Positions 7,524 to 16,432 of a stretch of DNA of 22,500 bases are shown here, one piece after another. The position numbers were made by a program, and so were the translations under genes. Within the stretch, counting starts at the first letter, position 1. Each line of letters starts with the position of its first letter. The DNA lies in the NCBI GenBank assembly GCA_018398815.1, contig CM031616.1, forward strand, positions 32,985,548-33,008,047. Direction: 5' to 3'. The stretch is from Conus ventricosus (taxonomy: Eukaryota; Mollusca; Gastropoda; Neogastropoda; Conidae). The notes below the pieces were generated by a model. The model had not been told where the DNA came from, did no database searches, and saw nothing but the letters and a program-made list of their open reading frames with translations.

Positions 7524-8802
7524 ATGGTCCCGCTGGACTGGGTGAAAATCCAGCAATCTGACCCTGATCTCATGAAGGTGAAGAAGTCCTTACAGTCCGG
7601 ACAACCTTTGTCCACCACCAATTCTGTTCTGAAAGCCTATCATCGTGAGATGAAACACCTGACCATAAAGGATGGCATCATTGTACAGAACAGTCTGTGG
7701 CGATGATGGCCAGAGGAGGTACAGATTTTGGTACCGCGGTCACATCAGGAAGCGGCGATGAAGGGCGTCCATGATGACCTTTTCCATACTCATTTTGAGG
7801 ATGCTGTTCGGCATGCAAGAGCCAGGTTCTACTGGCCCTTCATGGCTACCCATCTTGAGCGCCGGATAAAGCAGTGTGAGAGGTGCATAAGAAAAAGTGC
7901 TATAACCCAGCAAGCACCTCTAGGGACCATCACGACCAGCAGCCCCATGGAACTGCTTTCCATGACTTCCTCACCATCGAAGTGAAGGGTCAAAAGCAGA
8001 ACATCCTGGTGGTGATGGACCATTTCACCAAGTTTCGCACAAGCTATCTGCACCAGGGATCAGACAGCGAAGACTGTGGCTAAGGTGCTCTGGGACAACA
8101 TTTTCATGCGGTATGGATTCCCAGAGCGTATTTTAACAGACCAGGGTCGTGACTTCGAGTCACGCATTATCAAGAGCTCTGCAGGATGCTGGGTATTGAC
8201 AAGTGTCGTACAAACGCCATACCACCCGCAGGGAACCCAGTGGAGCGGTGGAACAGAACCCTCATAGGCATGCTACGCAGTCTAGGATGAGAAGAAGGAG
8301 GATTGGAGGAAACACCTCAAGCTTGTGTTCATGCCTATAACTGTTGTATCCACCAGAGTACAGGGTACAGCCCTTTCTATCTTTTCTTTGGTAGGCAGCC
8401 AAGCTACCAGTTGACCTGGTCTTTGGGATTTCACTCGACAGGAAATCTTCATCCATGTCAGAATATGTCAAGGGTCTCAGGGCCAACCTCCGGAATAGCC
8501 TACGACCTGGCTTCCAGAAACATGCTAGAAGATAGCCGAGCGGAATAGGGCTCGGTATGATCTGCGGGCACAATGCATGTGGCTTTGGAGCCAGGAGATC
8601 GTTGCCTAGTCAGAAAGCTAGGCCCTAGGCTGACCTCCAAGGTAGATGACCGTTGGGAGAGGGAAGTCTATGTAGTGATTTCCCGTCATTCTGAAACTCC
8701 CAGTGTACACAGTGAGACAAGAGGGAGGAGATGGCCCCAAAAGGACCTTGCATCGCAACCTACTCCTGCCTGTAGGGGCTATTCGGATTGCCAGGCCAGC
8801 CA
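7524..8802 (+). pseudogene. pol: Integrase (HHCC, DDE core, GPY/F-type end)
   Basis: It would insert the cDNA into the genome. The frame from 7524 reads VKIQQSDPDLMKV, a common run-in to integrase. At 7728-7910 is the zinc-binding HHCC module: GVHDDLFHTH, then RFYWPFM, then CERC. The catalytic triad is traceable: Asp in HDFLTIEVKG (7964-7966), Asp in ERILTDQGRDFES (8139-8141), and Glu in GNPVERWNRTL (8243-8245). These lie in different frames. TPYHPQG precedes the Glu, and helical sequence with STGYSPFYLFFGRQP follows. The C-terminal domain includes LEPGDRCLVRKLGPRL, DRWERE and LHRNLLLPVG, which is the GPY/F-type region of Ty3 integrases. All key residues survive, and the breaks are frameshifts only. 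Confidence 0.93.
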
Positions 8803-9413
8803 CCTCGTATCAGACGTGCTGCTCCAGGAGTCTGCCAACAGGGGCAGCTAGAGTTGAAGAGGACGAAGAACCAGAAGAGGAAGACGACCTGGTGCACTTA
8901 CTTCCTCAGACGCAACTCAGGGGTTGTTTGAGGCCAGAGGCAGAATCTTTTGTGCCCCGTTCTGGCCCACAGTCAGAGGAAGGCCAGACTGGGGATGGTC
9001 TCACAGATGCCGAAGAAAGGGCTATTCCGCTGGCTGATTCTGAGGTGGAGAGTCGGCCTGGCGGACTGGAAACTGTGGGGAATGAGCTGGATCCTGCTGA
9101 GGATGTTGATCCCTCTGATCAGTCTGAGATCAATGAAGGGCTTCTTGGGTCCCCATCTTGTAGTCAAGATGGCTTAGAAGGGGAAGCTTACCCCACGGAA
9201 CAAGCCTCAGAGGCAACCGGGGACCCGGCTTCAATTGGTGGCCAGGAACCATCACTTCTCCGGCGGTCTAGTCGGAACAGGAAGCCAGTTAACCGGTACT
9301 GTGACTATGACTGGAATCAAGTAGACTCCATGAGCTTGGCTCTTGAACACGCTGACGCACTGGAGACTTTGGTAGATCAGAGTCTTGGCTCTCAGAGAGC
9401 TGATTCGGTTTAA
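8703..9413 (+). CDS. pol: Integrase C-terminus with long acidic tail
   Basis: This is the longest uninterrupted coding stretch of the element (236 codons, stop at 9411-9413). It starts inside the integrase C-terminal domain (YTVRQEGGDGPKRTLHRN) and is the end of pol, not an independent gene; the ATG at 8703 is internal. After the GPY/F-type region comes a tail of about 200 residues, very rich in Glu, Asp, Gly and Ser (EDEEPEEEDD), closing with LLRRSSRNRKPVNRY and a short helix-prone end. A basic RRS-R-x-R-x-P motif near the pol terminus is often seen in animal Ty3-type elements. Acidic tails may help chromatin tethering; that is inference. Confidence 0.85.
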   Translation: MYTVRQEGGDGPKRTLHRNLLLPVGAIRIARPATSYQTCCSRSLPTGAARVEEDEEPEEEDDLVHLLPQTQLRGCLRPEAESFVPRSGPQSEEGQTGDGLTDAEERAIPLADSEVESRPGGLETVGNELDPAEDVDPSDQSEINEGLLGSPSCSQDGLEGEAYPTEQASEATGDPASIGGQEPSLLRRSSRNRKPVNRYCDYDWNQVDSMSLALEHADALETLVDQSLGSQRADSV

Positions 9414-9717
9414 GGCCCTTAAACAGTACATAGGAGCTTACGTTCAATGTTGGCCCCACAATAGGAACTCCTAGGTTGGGAAGTACAGCCGCGTTATGTT
9501 TATTCAGACAGTCATGCTATATGAAAAAAAAGATTTTTCTTTTTATCACTTCAGTGACTATGTGCACGATGATTGGATTTCATTTTCGAGGTGCTGCATT
9601 TGTATTGTTGTGTGAATTTTTATTCCCATTTGAATTATTATTCCCATTGGCACAACCCATATTGAGTTGTCGATGTTTCCTATATTTTGTGAGTTTTTTA
9701 AGGAAACATCTAGCCTT
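9414..9717 (+). other. 3' untranslated region of the element
   Basis: This lies between the pol stop and the polypurine tract. It is T-rich and holds one hydrophobic 83-codon frame (9476-9727). That frame overruns the polypurine tract and has no glycosylation-rich ectodomain, furin-like site or fusion-peptide pattern, so I do not call an env gene. Confidence 0.6.
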
Positions 9718-9724
9718 GGAGGGG
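9718..9724 (+). promoter_or_regulatory. Polypurine tract
   Basis: GGAGGGG lies five bases before the 3' LTR start and would prime plus-strand DNA synthesis. The TAATG between it and the LTR is slightly unusual, since polypurine tracts normally abut the LTR. The LTR boundary at 9730 is set by alignment with 1087. Confidence 0.65.
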
Positions 9725-9748
9725 TAATGTGTACACCACCTATGGTGT

Positions 9749-9983
9749 ACCAGGATTCATGTGGCTTCCACTGAGGAGTGCCATGGTGATGTTTAGATTA
9801 ACCGAGGGAGGTAGTCTGATTGACCCCCGATGAGTTCGCCCAGTTGTGTGGCGATCTAAGTGAGACCAAGATTCTTGTGTGCTTCCATTGAGGAGTGCCA
9901 TGGTTGATGTTTAGATTAACCAAGGGAGGTTAGTCTGTTGACCCCGGATGAGTTCGCCCAGTGGTGTGTGGCGATCTAAGGAG
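9749..9983 (+). repeat. Tandem duplication (116-bp period) in 3' LTR
   Basis: The counterpart of 1106-1337, with copies starting at 9749 and 9865. The two LTRs match copy for copy, so the duplication was present in the parent element. Confidence 0.85.
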
Positions 9984-10315
9984 GAATCCCTTTGTAGGCA
10001 CTGACCGGCGACGGGCCGGAAATGCCAAAGAGGGATACTCTCGAGTAGACCGGGGAAGAGACCGGGGAAAGTTTGTGGGGGTGCCAGCCCCATTATGTAA
10101 GAGAAGACCAGTAGTTGTGGGATGGGCTTACTATTTAGGTTGTTGGTCATCCTGGAGATTTTAAGGAATATAGTTCTGATAATTATTTTCTTATTTCAAA
10201 CTGGTGAAACTTAGGATCCGCAATGTTTGAGAAGATGTTGTATGCTTAGGTTAGAGGGACATGTAGGTGATATGAAGTTTGTAGTTAATAGTTGCAGTTA
10301 AACATGTAAGACCCT

Positions 10316-10323
10316 TATAAATA
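10316..10323 (+). promoter_or_regulatory. TATA-like box in 3' LTR
   Basis: TATAAATA, identical to 1674-1681 with the same surroundings. It could drive outward transcription into the nested array and the outer gag. Confidence 0.4.
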
Positions 10324-10748
10324 TTCATGAGGCGTAGGGATCTGACAGATGGCGTCCCTAGGTGACGCTAGGGGAAGCGGGGTGCTCTTGAAGTTACGGA
10401 GTTATTCAGTCAGGCCCCAAATCTCAAACGGGAGGACGACACCTTAGTCTGTGAAGTGTAGGTGATGGTGTTCTGATGGCACCATGGAATGTAAGTTGAT
10501 GCATTTTTCCATTTCTGTATTCTGATCGTGCATCTAAGTACTATGTATTTTGTGTTTTGCTATGTGCGCATTGTTATCATGAAATGAGATTTGATTGTTC
10601 CATGCTTTGTGTTCTTGACCCTTTGGGTTTTTTATAGGTCTTATTGAGCACTAAGATTTTGAAATGTTTTAGAAGTCGAGTTCACAATTGAAGGAAGACC
10701 CTACTTATTGCAGGATAGAAATTCAGTTAAGGATTCACGTTCTGTGAC

Positions 10749-10754
10749 AATAAA
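10749..10754 (+). terminator. Candidate polyadenylation signal in 3' LTR
   Basis: AATAAA in an AT-rich block, matching 2107 in the 5' LTR. It is the copy expected to end the element transcript, and it lies upstream of the nested insertion. Confidence 0.4.
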
Positions 10755-11561
10755 AAATATAAATAAATGAGATAAAATACAGAAGTTATGGAGTCCTTAT
10801 CAGTATTATGTTTATTGTAAATTGTTAAGTAAGAAGTGAATAGCAAATAATGTAGTGATGTAGTAGACAGACTACTAGTGGTGTTTGTAGAATTTATAAA
10901 TGAGCAGTTGAGACAGGAGTCGTTAAATGATGCCGTTGAAACCATATTGTGATGTGTTATTGACTTATGGGCTATGGTAAAAGATGATTTGCATTGCTTT
11001 TTGACCGGAGCGATAAGCCATCTTCTCTCTCTCCTCTCCTACTAAGTATATTTCTTTTTTGAAGAACATGTTGCCATACCGGCTCTATGTATCTGTCTCC
11101 CTTATATGCGTGATGAAGGTTACAGGCTTGTTGCCTATATAGGCTGTTTGCCTTTAATGCCGACTGAAACTGACATATTTTGTTGTTGCTGTTTCATGTT
11201 TTTCATTTCATGAGTCGAAGTGTTGCGCTTGATTATGTCACAGTCGATTCCTTGGACTGTTTGTAATTTGGGGATGAAGTCTGTTGTCCCATGTTGCTTA
11301 ATTATAGAAGCGAAGGATGAGCAGTTATGATGGAACACATGGAATGAGGTGGAATAATTGTGTTAGGGATGTGAATCCCACATAATGGCAGTTGCTGTTC
11401 TGACTTAGGGCAGACACAGGGTCGAACCGTGTCTTGAGGGTAGGTTCACCCTGGTTTTCAGAGTGGTCGTTGTGTCACTCGGTTAGTTCTTGTTTGGATA
11501 GGTTATCATTGTTGGTAACCTCTGTGCAAATCCAATGCAAGAGACTAAAAGAGCTATAGTG

Positions 11562-12564
11562 CGACAAAAAAGCAGAAAGGCACACAAAACAAAGTGTGAA
11601 GTAACGACGATTTATTGCACGACACAAAACAGGACAAGAAATTTTCGGCAAAATGCCTTCCTCAGCGACAAACAAAAAAAGTACAGACATAAACATGCAC
11701 AATACTTAGTTGTGCATGATGACAAATGTAACAAGGAAAACGAGACAAACATAAAGTGCAGTGAAGGAAAAAAGTACAAACGGCAAATGAACAAACTGCG
11801 GCGTTACTGAAACACGACAAAAAAGCAGAAGAGCACACAAAACAAAGTGTGAAGTAACGACGATTTACTGCACGACACAAAACAGGACAAGAAATTTTCG
11901 GCAAAATGCCTTCCTCAGCGACAAACAAAAAAAGTACAGACATAAACATGCACAATACTTAGTTGTGCATGATGACAATGTAACAAGGAAAACGAGACAA
12001 ACATAAAGTGCAGTGAAGGAAAAAAGTACAAACGGCAAATTGAAACAACTGCGGCGTTACTGAAACACGACAAAAAAGCAGAAGAGCACACAAAACAAAG
12101 TGTGAAGTAACGACGATTTATTGCACGACACAAAACAGGACAAGAAATTTTCGGCAAAATGCCTTCCTCAGCGACAAACAAAAAAGTACAGACATAAACA
12201 TGTACAATACTTAGTTGTGCATGATGACAAATGTACAAGGAAAACGAGACAAACATAAGTGCAGTGAAGGAAAAAAGTACAACGGCAAATGAAACAAACT
12301 GCGGCGTTACTGAAACACGACAAAAAAGCAGAATGAGCACACAAACAAAGTGTGAAGTAACGACGATTTATTGCACGACACAAACAGGACAAGAAATTTT
12401 CGGCAAAATGCCTTCCTCAGCGACAAACAAAAAAGTACAGACATAAACATGCACAATACTTAGTTGTGCATGATGACAAATGTAACAAGGAAAACGAGAC
12501 AAACATAAAGTGCAGTGAAGGAAAAAAGTACAAACGGCAAATGAAAGAAACTGCGGCGTTACTG
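11562..12564 (-). repeat. Left arm of inverted array, four units
   Basis: Units begin CGACAAAAAAGCAG at 11562, 11815, 12068 and 12318 (periods 253, 253, 250). The last ends at GCGGCGTTACTG. I assign the minus strand because the structured motifs read CTGAGGA...GAAA there. Copies differ mainly by one-base indels in A-runs. Confidence 0.92.
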
Positions 12565-13439
12565 CCGAAAATTTCTTGTCTGTTTTGTGTCGTGCAATAA
12601 ATCGTCGTTACTTCACACTTTGTTTTGTGTGCTCTTCTGCTTTTTTGTCGTGTTTCAGTAACGCCGCGTTTGTTTCATTTGCCGTTTGTACTTTTTTCTT
12701 CACTGCACTTTATGTTTGTCTCGTTTTCCTTGTTACATTTGTCATCATGCACAACTAAGTATTGTGCATGTTTATGTCTGTACTTTTTTTGTTTGTCGCT
12801 GAGGAAGGCATTTTGCCGAAAATTTCTTGTCCTGTTTTGTGTCGTGCAATAAATCGTCGTTACTTCACACTTTGTTTTGTGTGCTCTTCTGCTTTTTTGT
12901 CGTGTTTCAGTAACGCCGCAGTTTTTTTTCATTTGCCGTTTGTACTTTTTTCCTTCACTGCACTTTATGTTTGTCTCGTTTTCCTTGTTACATTTGTCAT
13001 CATGCACAACTAAGTATTGTGCATGTTTATGTCTGTACTTTTTTGTTTGTCGCTGAGGAAGGCATTTTGCCGAAATTTCTTGTCCTGTTTTGTGTCGTGC
13101 AATAAATCGTCGTTACTTCACACTTTGTTTTGTGTGCTCTTCTGCTTTTTTGTCGTGTTTCAGTAACGCCGCAGTTTGTTTCATTTGCCGTTTTGTACTT
13201 TTTTCCTTCACTGCACTTTATGTTTGTCTCGTTTTCCTTGTTACATTTTGTCATCATGCACAACTAAGTATTGTGCATGTTTATGTCTGTACTTTTTTTG
13301 TTTGTCGCTGAGGAAGGGCATTTTGCCGAAAATTTCTTGTCCTGTTTTGTGTCGTGCAATAAATCGTCGTTACTTCACACTTTGTTTTGTGTGCTCTTCT
13401 GCTTTTTTGTCGTGTTTCAGTAACGCCGCAGTTTGTTTC
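12565..13439 (+). repeat. Right arm of inverted array, three and a half units
   Basis: Reverse complement of the left arm. GCCGAAA landmarks fall at 12564, 12815, 13069 and 13325. Each unit has a perfect 8-bp hairpin (ATGCACAA and TTGTGCAT around a 7-base loop, for example 12747-12769), followed about 30 bases later by CTGAGGA, a GGC/GCC hairpin and GAAA (12799-12821). The arm ends at GCAGTTTGTTTC. Confidence 0.92.
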
Positions 13440-13980
13440 AAGAGCTATAGTGGTTGGACTATGATTCCGAATACCATAGTATAGCGCATTCCTGATTATG
13501 TGTCTCCTGAATGATATGCTCTGGCTCGCAGTCAGAATGGGGAATACTTATCCCTGAGACTGACCTAGCTTCGTAATTTTGCTAAATGATGTTTTTCTGT
13601 CACGTGGAAGGACTTATGAAATGATTCGGATGTATGTTAACTATGCAATGGTGTAAGATGCATTTGTGGTTTACGTTCGTTTGCATTTTCATTGACAGGC
13701 CACGGTTGCTAGAGCCCTTTTTTCTTTTCCCCCTTTTTCGTTACTTCTACCTTATTTTTTCCCTTCTTCCCCTTTACCTTTGTTTTTTCCCTATTTCCTT
13801 TTTGTTGGGCATTGTCACCAGCCCCTTTTATGTGCAAAAAGCCGAATACCAAATTAAAAGATGAAAATCTTCACTGGGCCTGACTCTTTTGTCTTGATTG
13901 GATGAACCTAGTCCAACTTTCTCCCGAACCCGATCTCCCCTTGTGCGTTTCTTTACAGTAGGAACAAGGGGAGGTTTACA

Positions 13981-13984
13981 AGTA
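13981..13984. repeat. Target-site duplication, right copy (AGTA)
   Basis: Matches 1083-1086 and follows the LTR terminus ACA directly. Confidence 0.8.
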
Positions 13985-14505
13985 TTCCGTTTAGACGCTG
14001 AGGCATACCGGAAGAAGTTCAGGGGAATGAAGAAGGAGGTAGGAGAAACGTTTCAGCAGTTTTTAGACCGGTTAAAGTCTGTTTCAGTCTGTGGTGTGCT
14101 GCAGCCGGGAAAGACGAAACCAAAGCTGAGGACCTGAAAGATATCATTTTCGAGGAACAGATGTACGGAAAATTTTACTCCTGACTTTGTCACGGAGGTG
14201 CTCGAGCTTGTCCTAAGAATGCTGAAGCAGTGGCCTTGGAAGCAACTCGGATAGCAGAAGCACGACGGATAGGGCGAGAGAGCAGAAGAGGCCCCTCTGT
14301 AATAAGTGACACTCATGAGGTCAACCGAAGCACCTAGGGGGTAAAAAGCAAGGCAATGCCAGCGAAAGGACCAGGGGACAGCGGAGAGAGAGTAAATTTA
14401 GAGGGGCTCAGCCAGCGAACAGATGCTGCACCAAAGGGGCACCTAGGCAGGGGGTGATTTGCTATGCATGCAAGCGACCAGGCCACATCCAGCGTAATTG
14501 TCCGA
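13985..14505 (+). pseudogene. gag: Outer Ty3-like gag, downstream fragment with zinc knuckle
   Basis: This continues the fragment at 996-1086. The first frame reads FRLDAEAYRKKFRG and GETFQQFLDRLKS, the capsid pattern 'Y-x-KKFR...E-x-F-x-QF-x-xRL' of Ty3-type Gag. Later frames read DIIFEEQMYGK, TPDFVTEVLEL and AVALEATRIAEARR. An intact CCHC knuckle, CYACKRPGHIQRNC, lies at 14460-14501 (C-x2-C-x4-H-x4-C) and would bind RNA. The sequence changes at about 14510, and no protease or RT follows. The fragment is thus cut at both ends and split by the large element. It differs from the inner gag, so it is another family. Confidence 0.85.
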
Positions 14506-15128
14506 ATCTTGGGAGTGTGCTATCCAATATGTGTCATGTCTTGGAGAGCCAGTATACTCGGAGGCTACCCCTACGCTGTGTGTACCATGCTCCAGGAAAC
14601 CTTTCAATCCGAGGTGTAGGGTGAGGGTCGGAGAGTCATGGGCAAGTGGTATCAGAGACACAGGTTTCCGGCGAGTTTCTGTACCTCCCCTTACACAGCA
14701 AATCCGTGAGGGTCGGCCTCTCGGGTTGAGGGGGTTGTCACTTCCACCTCCACTGTCATCCCTGCTCATTCCTCTGCCTGGAGTGAGGACACACCTGGAG
14801 CCGGCAGGGCGCGTTCCAGTCGGGACGCCGACTCCTTCCTTCCACAGTCCGGGTGTGGCAGTTCCTCCGACTTCAGCTCTATTTTTCTTCAGGGTGGCAA
14901 GCATCTTAAGGGCTCACTGCGATATGCTATCTGCGTGTGATGTGCGAGTGTAGTTGGTGCCCGGTAAGAAGGGGACCGCGCTCTTCGACGCATCACGACG
15001 TTACTCCTGCTGCTTCATCTCAAGCGCTTCAGTGCAGGTCTTGTGTTTTGGGCGGTACATTGGTGTGAGGGCGTCGTGAAACAGAGACAGACGTTTACAT
15101 GATTATATTGGGAAACGCTGTGTTGCCG
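14506..15128. other. No recognised gene
   Basis: There are open frames of about 150 codons on both strands (14498-14953 plus, 14443-14904 minus). They overlap one another, are rich in Pro, Arg and Gly, and match no family I know. They are probably chance frames in GC-rich DNA. Confidence 0.4.
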
Positions 15129-15180
15129 TTTTTTTTTTTTTTTTTTTTGTTTTTGGAAGGGGAGTTTTTTGTTTTTTTTT
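15129..15180. repeat. Poly-T tracts
   Basis: T20 at 15129-15148 and T-rich runs to 15180. Read on the minus strand this could be a poly-A tail, but I see no retroposon body or flanking duplication that I trust. Confidence 0.8.
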
Positions 15181-16242
15181 TGCGTGTGTCAAGTACCCGC
15201 CAGGGACTTTGAATGAAGTACTGAAAGTGCAACATTGGGTTTCGGGTCACTTGAACAATTTGTTTTGAATATTTTGGGGGTTGAGCTTGGGTGTACGGAT
15301 AGTCTGACACCGGTACATAAAAAAATTAGCATTAGGAATACAGCTTGGGAAAAACATCGCGTGGGCATCTCAGGTTCTATGAAGTATCAACCTTGTTTGA
15401 TATTTCAGCCTGGGGTTACCAGGTGATGTAATAATTCACCCTTGTCCTTTCTGGTATTGGCCTTCAGTGGGCTGAGGTGTGTGTGTGTGCCTCCTGAGGG
15501 AAGGGTCATTATATGTGGACGTGCAGCACATGCGTGCACAGGTATGCATAAGGGGCCATGCGCTGATGGTCGTGTATTGGTGTTAGTATAGTTCGATTTT
15601 TTGAGTTTTTTTTTGTTTGTTTGTTATTTTTCCCGTGCAGGGAAAACTGCCTGTGTGTGTTGGATATAGAGGTCTTGGTGTTTCATCTGCCATTCTGTGG
15701 GTGAGAGTGCGTGTGTGAATGCAAATAAAGCCTTCTGTTTGTGCACCATATTTTCCTTTGTCTGTGTGTTTGTTGTGTGGCGTTCGTACTCTCAGGTAAA
15801 AGGGGGAAAGGGGGGTTATAAAGGGGGATATATTCATACATATATCCCTGTCTACTGTCTTATACAGTGACAATATATTGGTGTCGGGAGCTACCGAGGT
15901 GCACCCCGCGCGGGCACGTGTGTGTGTGTGTTACCGCAATTGCGCAAGTGTGTATGTGTGTGTGTGTAAAAGTCAGTTTTTACGGTGTTCTGGGTGACCG
16001 AACCGAATTGTGAACAGTGGCGTCCTGTCTGCATTCAGTTTTGTGACAGCGTTGAACACGACCTTGGGCTGACGACACAGACTTCTTTGTCTGCTCCTGT
16101 AGCCCAACACGGGCACGTGCAGCACGAGAATCTCGACATGAGAGCATCTGGCCATAGGAGTTCTTTGTCGCTGTCCTGTCCTTTTCAAGGAAAGCATGCT
16201 GAATAAGGCGTAAGGGAGGTTGGAGTGGAGGGAGGGGTCGAA

Positions 16243-16244
<2 letters not shown>
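15181..16244. other. No gene seen; possible LTR remnant ending near 15872
   Basis: GT-rich DNA with an AATAAA at 15724, then at 15871 a CA followed by ATATA and TGGTGTCGGGAGC. TGG at 15879 with TGTC resembles the start of a tRNA-Leu-type primer binding site. No gag follows. If real, it is a decayed LTR end from a third LTR element. Confidence 0.3.
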
Positions 16245-16273
<29 letters not shown>

Positions 16274-16274
16274 G
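16245..16274. repeat. Poly-G run (30 G) in a G-rich block
   Basis: Thirty consecutive G, followed to about 16360 by many G3-G6 clusters. This could form G-quadruplexes. The exact length is doubtful in any sequencing technology. Confidence 0.85.
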
Positions 16275-16432
16275 CGTGGGTTGTTCAGGTCGCGTGGTCA
16301 TTGGGGGACGTGCGGTTGTGGGGGGCGTGTGGGGGTGGGGAGGGGAGGGGAAGGGGCTAGGCGTTGCAGATCTGACTCTTTTGGTTGTGTTTTACGAAGG
16401 GGGCGGTTTTAACCCAATGCCTCTCTTCATTA

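Larger units (their letters stand above)
11549..13452. mobile_element. Nested insertion: inverted tandem array with 13-bp target duplication
   Basis: AAGAGCTATAGTG is found at 11549-11561 and again at 13440-13452, but only once at the matching place in the 5' LTR (about 2899-2911). The 1878 bp between (11562-13439) are absent from the 5' LTR, so this is an insertion that came after the LTR element. The insert consists only of roughly 250-bp units, in two arms of opposite orientation meeting at about 12564. No protein domain, poly-A tail or classical terminal inverted repeat is seen; the outer ends are offset by about 28 bp within the unit. Open frames across it (Lys-rich one way, Cys/Phe/Val-rich the other) are repeats without domain patterns. 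Candidates are a Penelope-like fragment, a ribozyme-bearing non-autonomous retroelement, or a foldback element. Confidence 0.88.
1087..13980 (+). mobile_element. Complete Ty3/mdg4-type LTR retrotransposon carrying a nested insertion
   Basis: The element spans 12,894 bp, or about 11.0 kb without the later insertion in its 3' LTR. Order: LTR, primer binding site, gag, protease, RT, RNase H, integrase, acidic tail, polypurine tract, LTR. The order RT-RNase H-integrase places it in the Ty3/mdg4 (Metaviridae) group and excludes Ty1/copia, where integrase comes before RT. I see no envelope gene and no obvious chromodomain. Ends are TGTACA...TTACA, with an AGTA duplication outside. Reading frames switch many times, by single-base shifts. 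It sits inside the gag of another LTR element. Confidence 0.93.
9730..13980 (+). repeat. 3' LTR, interrupted by a nested insertion
   Basis: It aligns end to end with the 5' LTR: 9730-11561 matches 1087-2912 and 13440-13980 matches about 2900-3443. Without the 1878-bp insert and its duplicated 13 bp the length is about 2360, against 2357 for the 5' LTR. Most differences are one-base indels; substitutions are few (for example around 10525-10545). It ends GGTTTACA, followed by AGTA. Confidence 0.92.

Noticed and set aside
9476..9727. Hydrophobic frame between pol and the 3' LTR as an env gene
   Set aside because: It is 83 codons long, overruns the polypurine tract, and shows no ectodomain, cleavage site or fusion peptide. 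T-rich DNA gives Phe/Leu-rich frames by chance.
11415..11435. GGGTCGAACC as a tRNA-type B box of a SINE
   Set aside because: No A box at the right distance; the matching place in the 5' LTR differs and the sequence is part of the LTR.
11475..13484. Cys/Phe/Val-rich and Lys-rich proteins over the inverted array
   Set aside because: They arise from the repeat unit on each strand, are broken in different places in each copy, and match no domain.
14443..14953. About 150-codon frames on both strands after the outer gag
   Set aside because: The two overlap, have Pro/Arg/Gly-biased composition, and show no motif or family resemblance.
14957..14980. TGGTGCCCGGTAAGAAGGGG as a primer binding site
   Set aside because: It starts with TGG, but no LTR-like terminus or poly-A signal precedes it and no gag follows.
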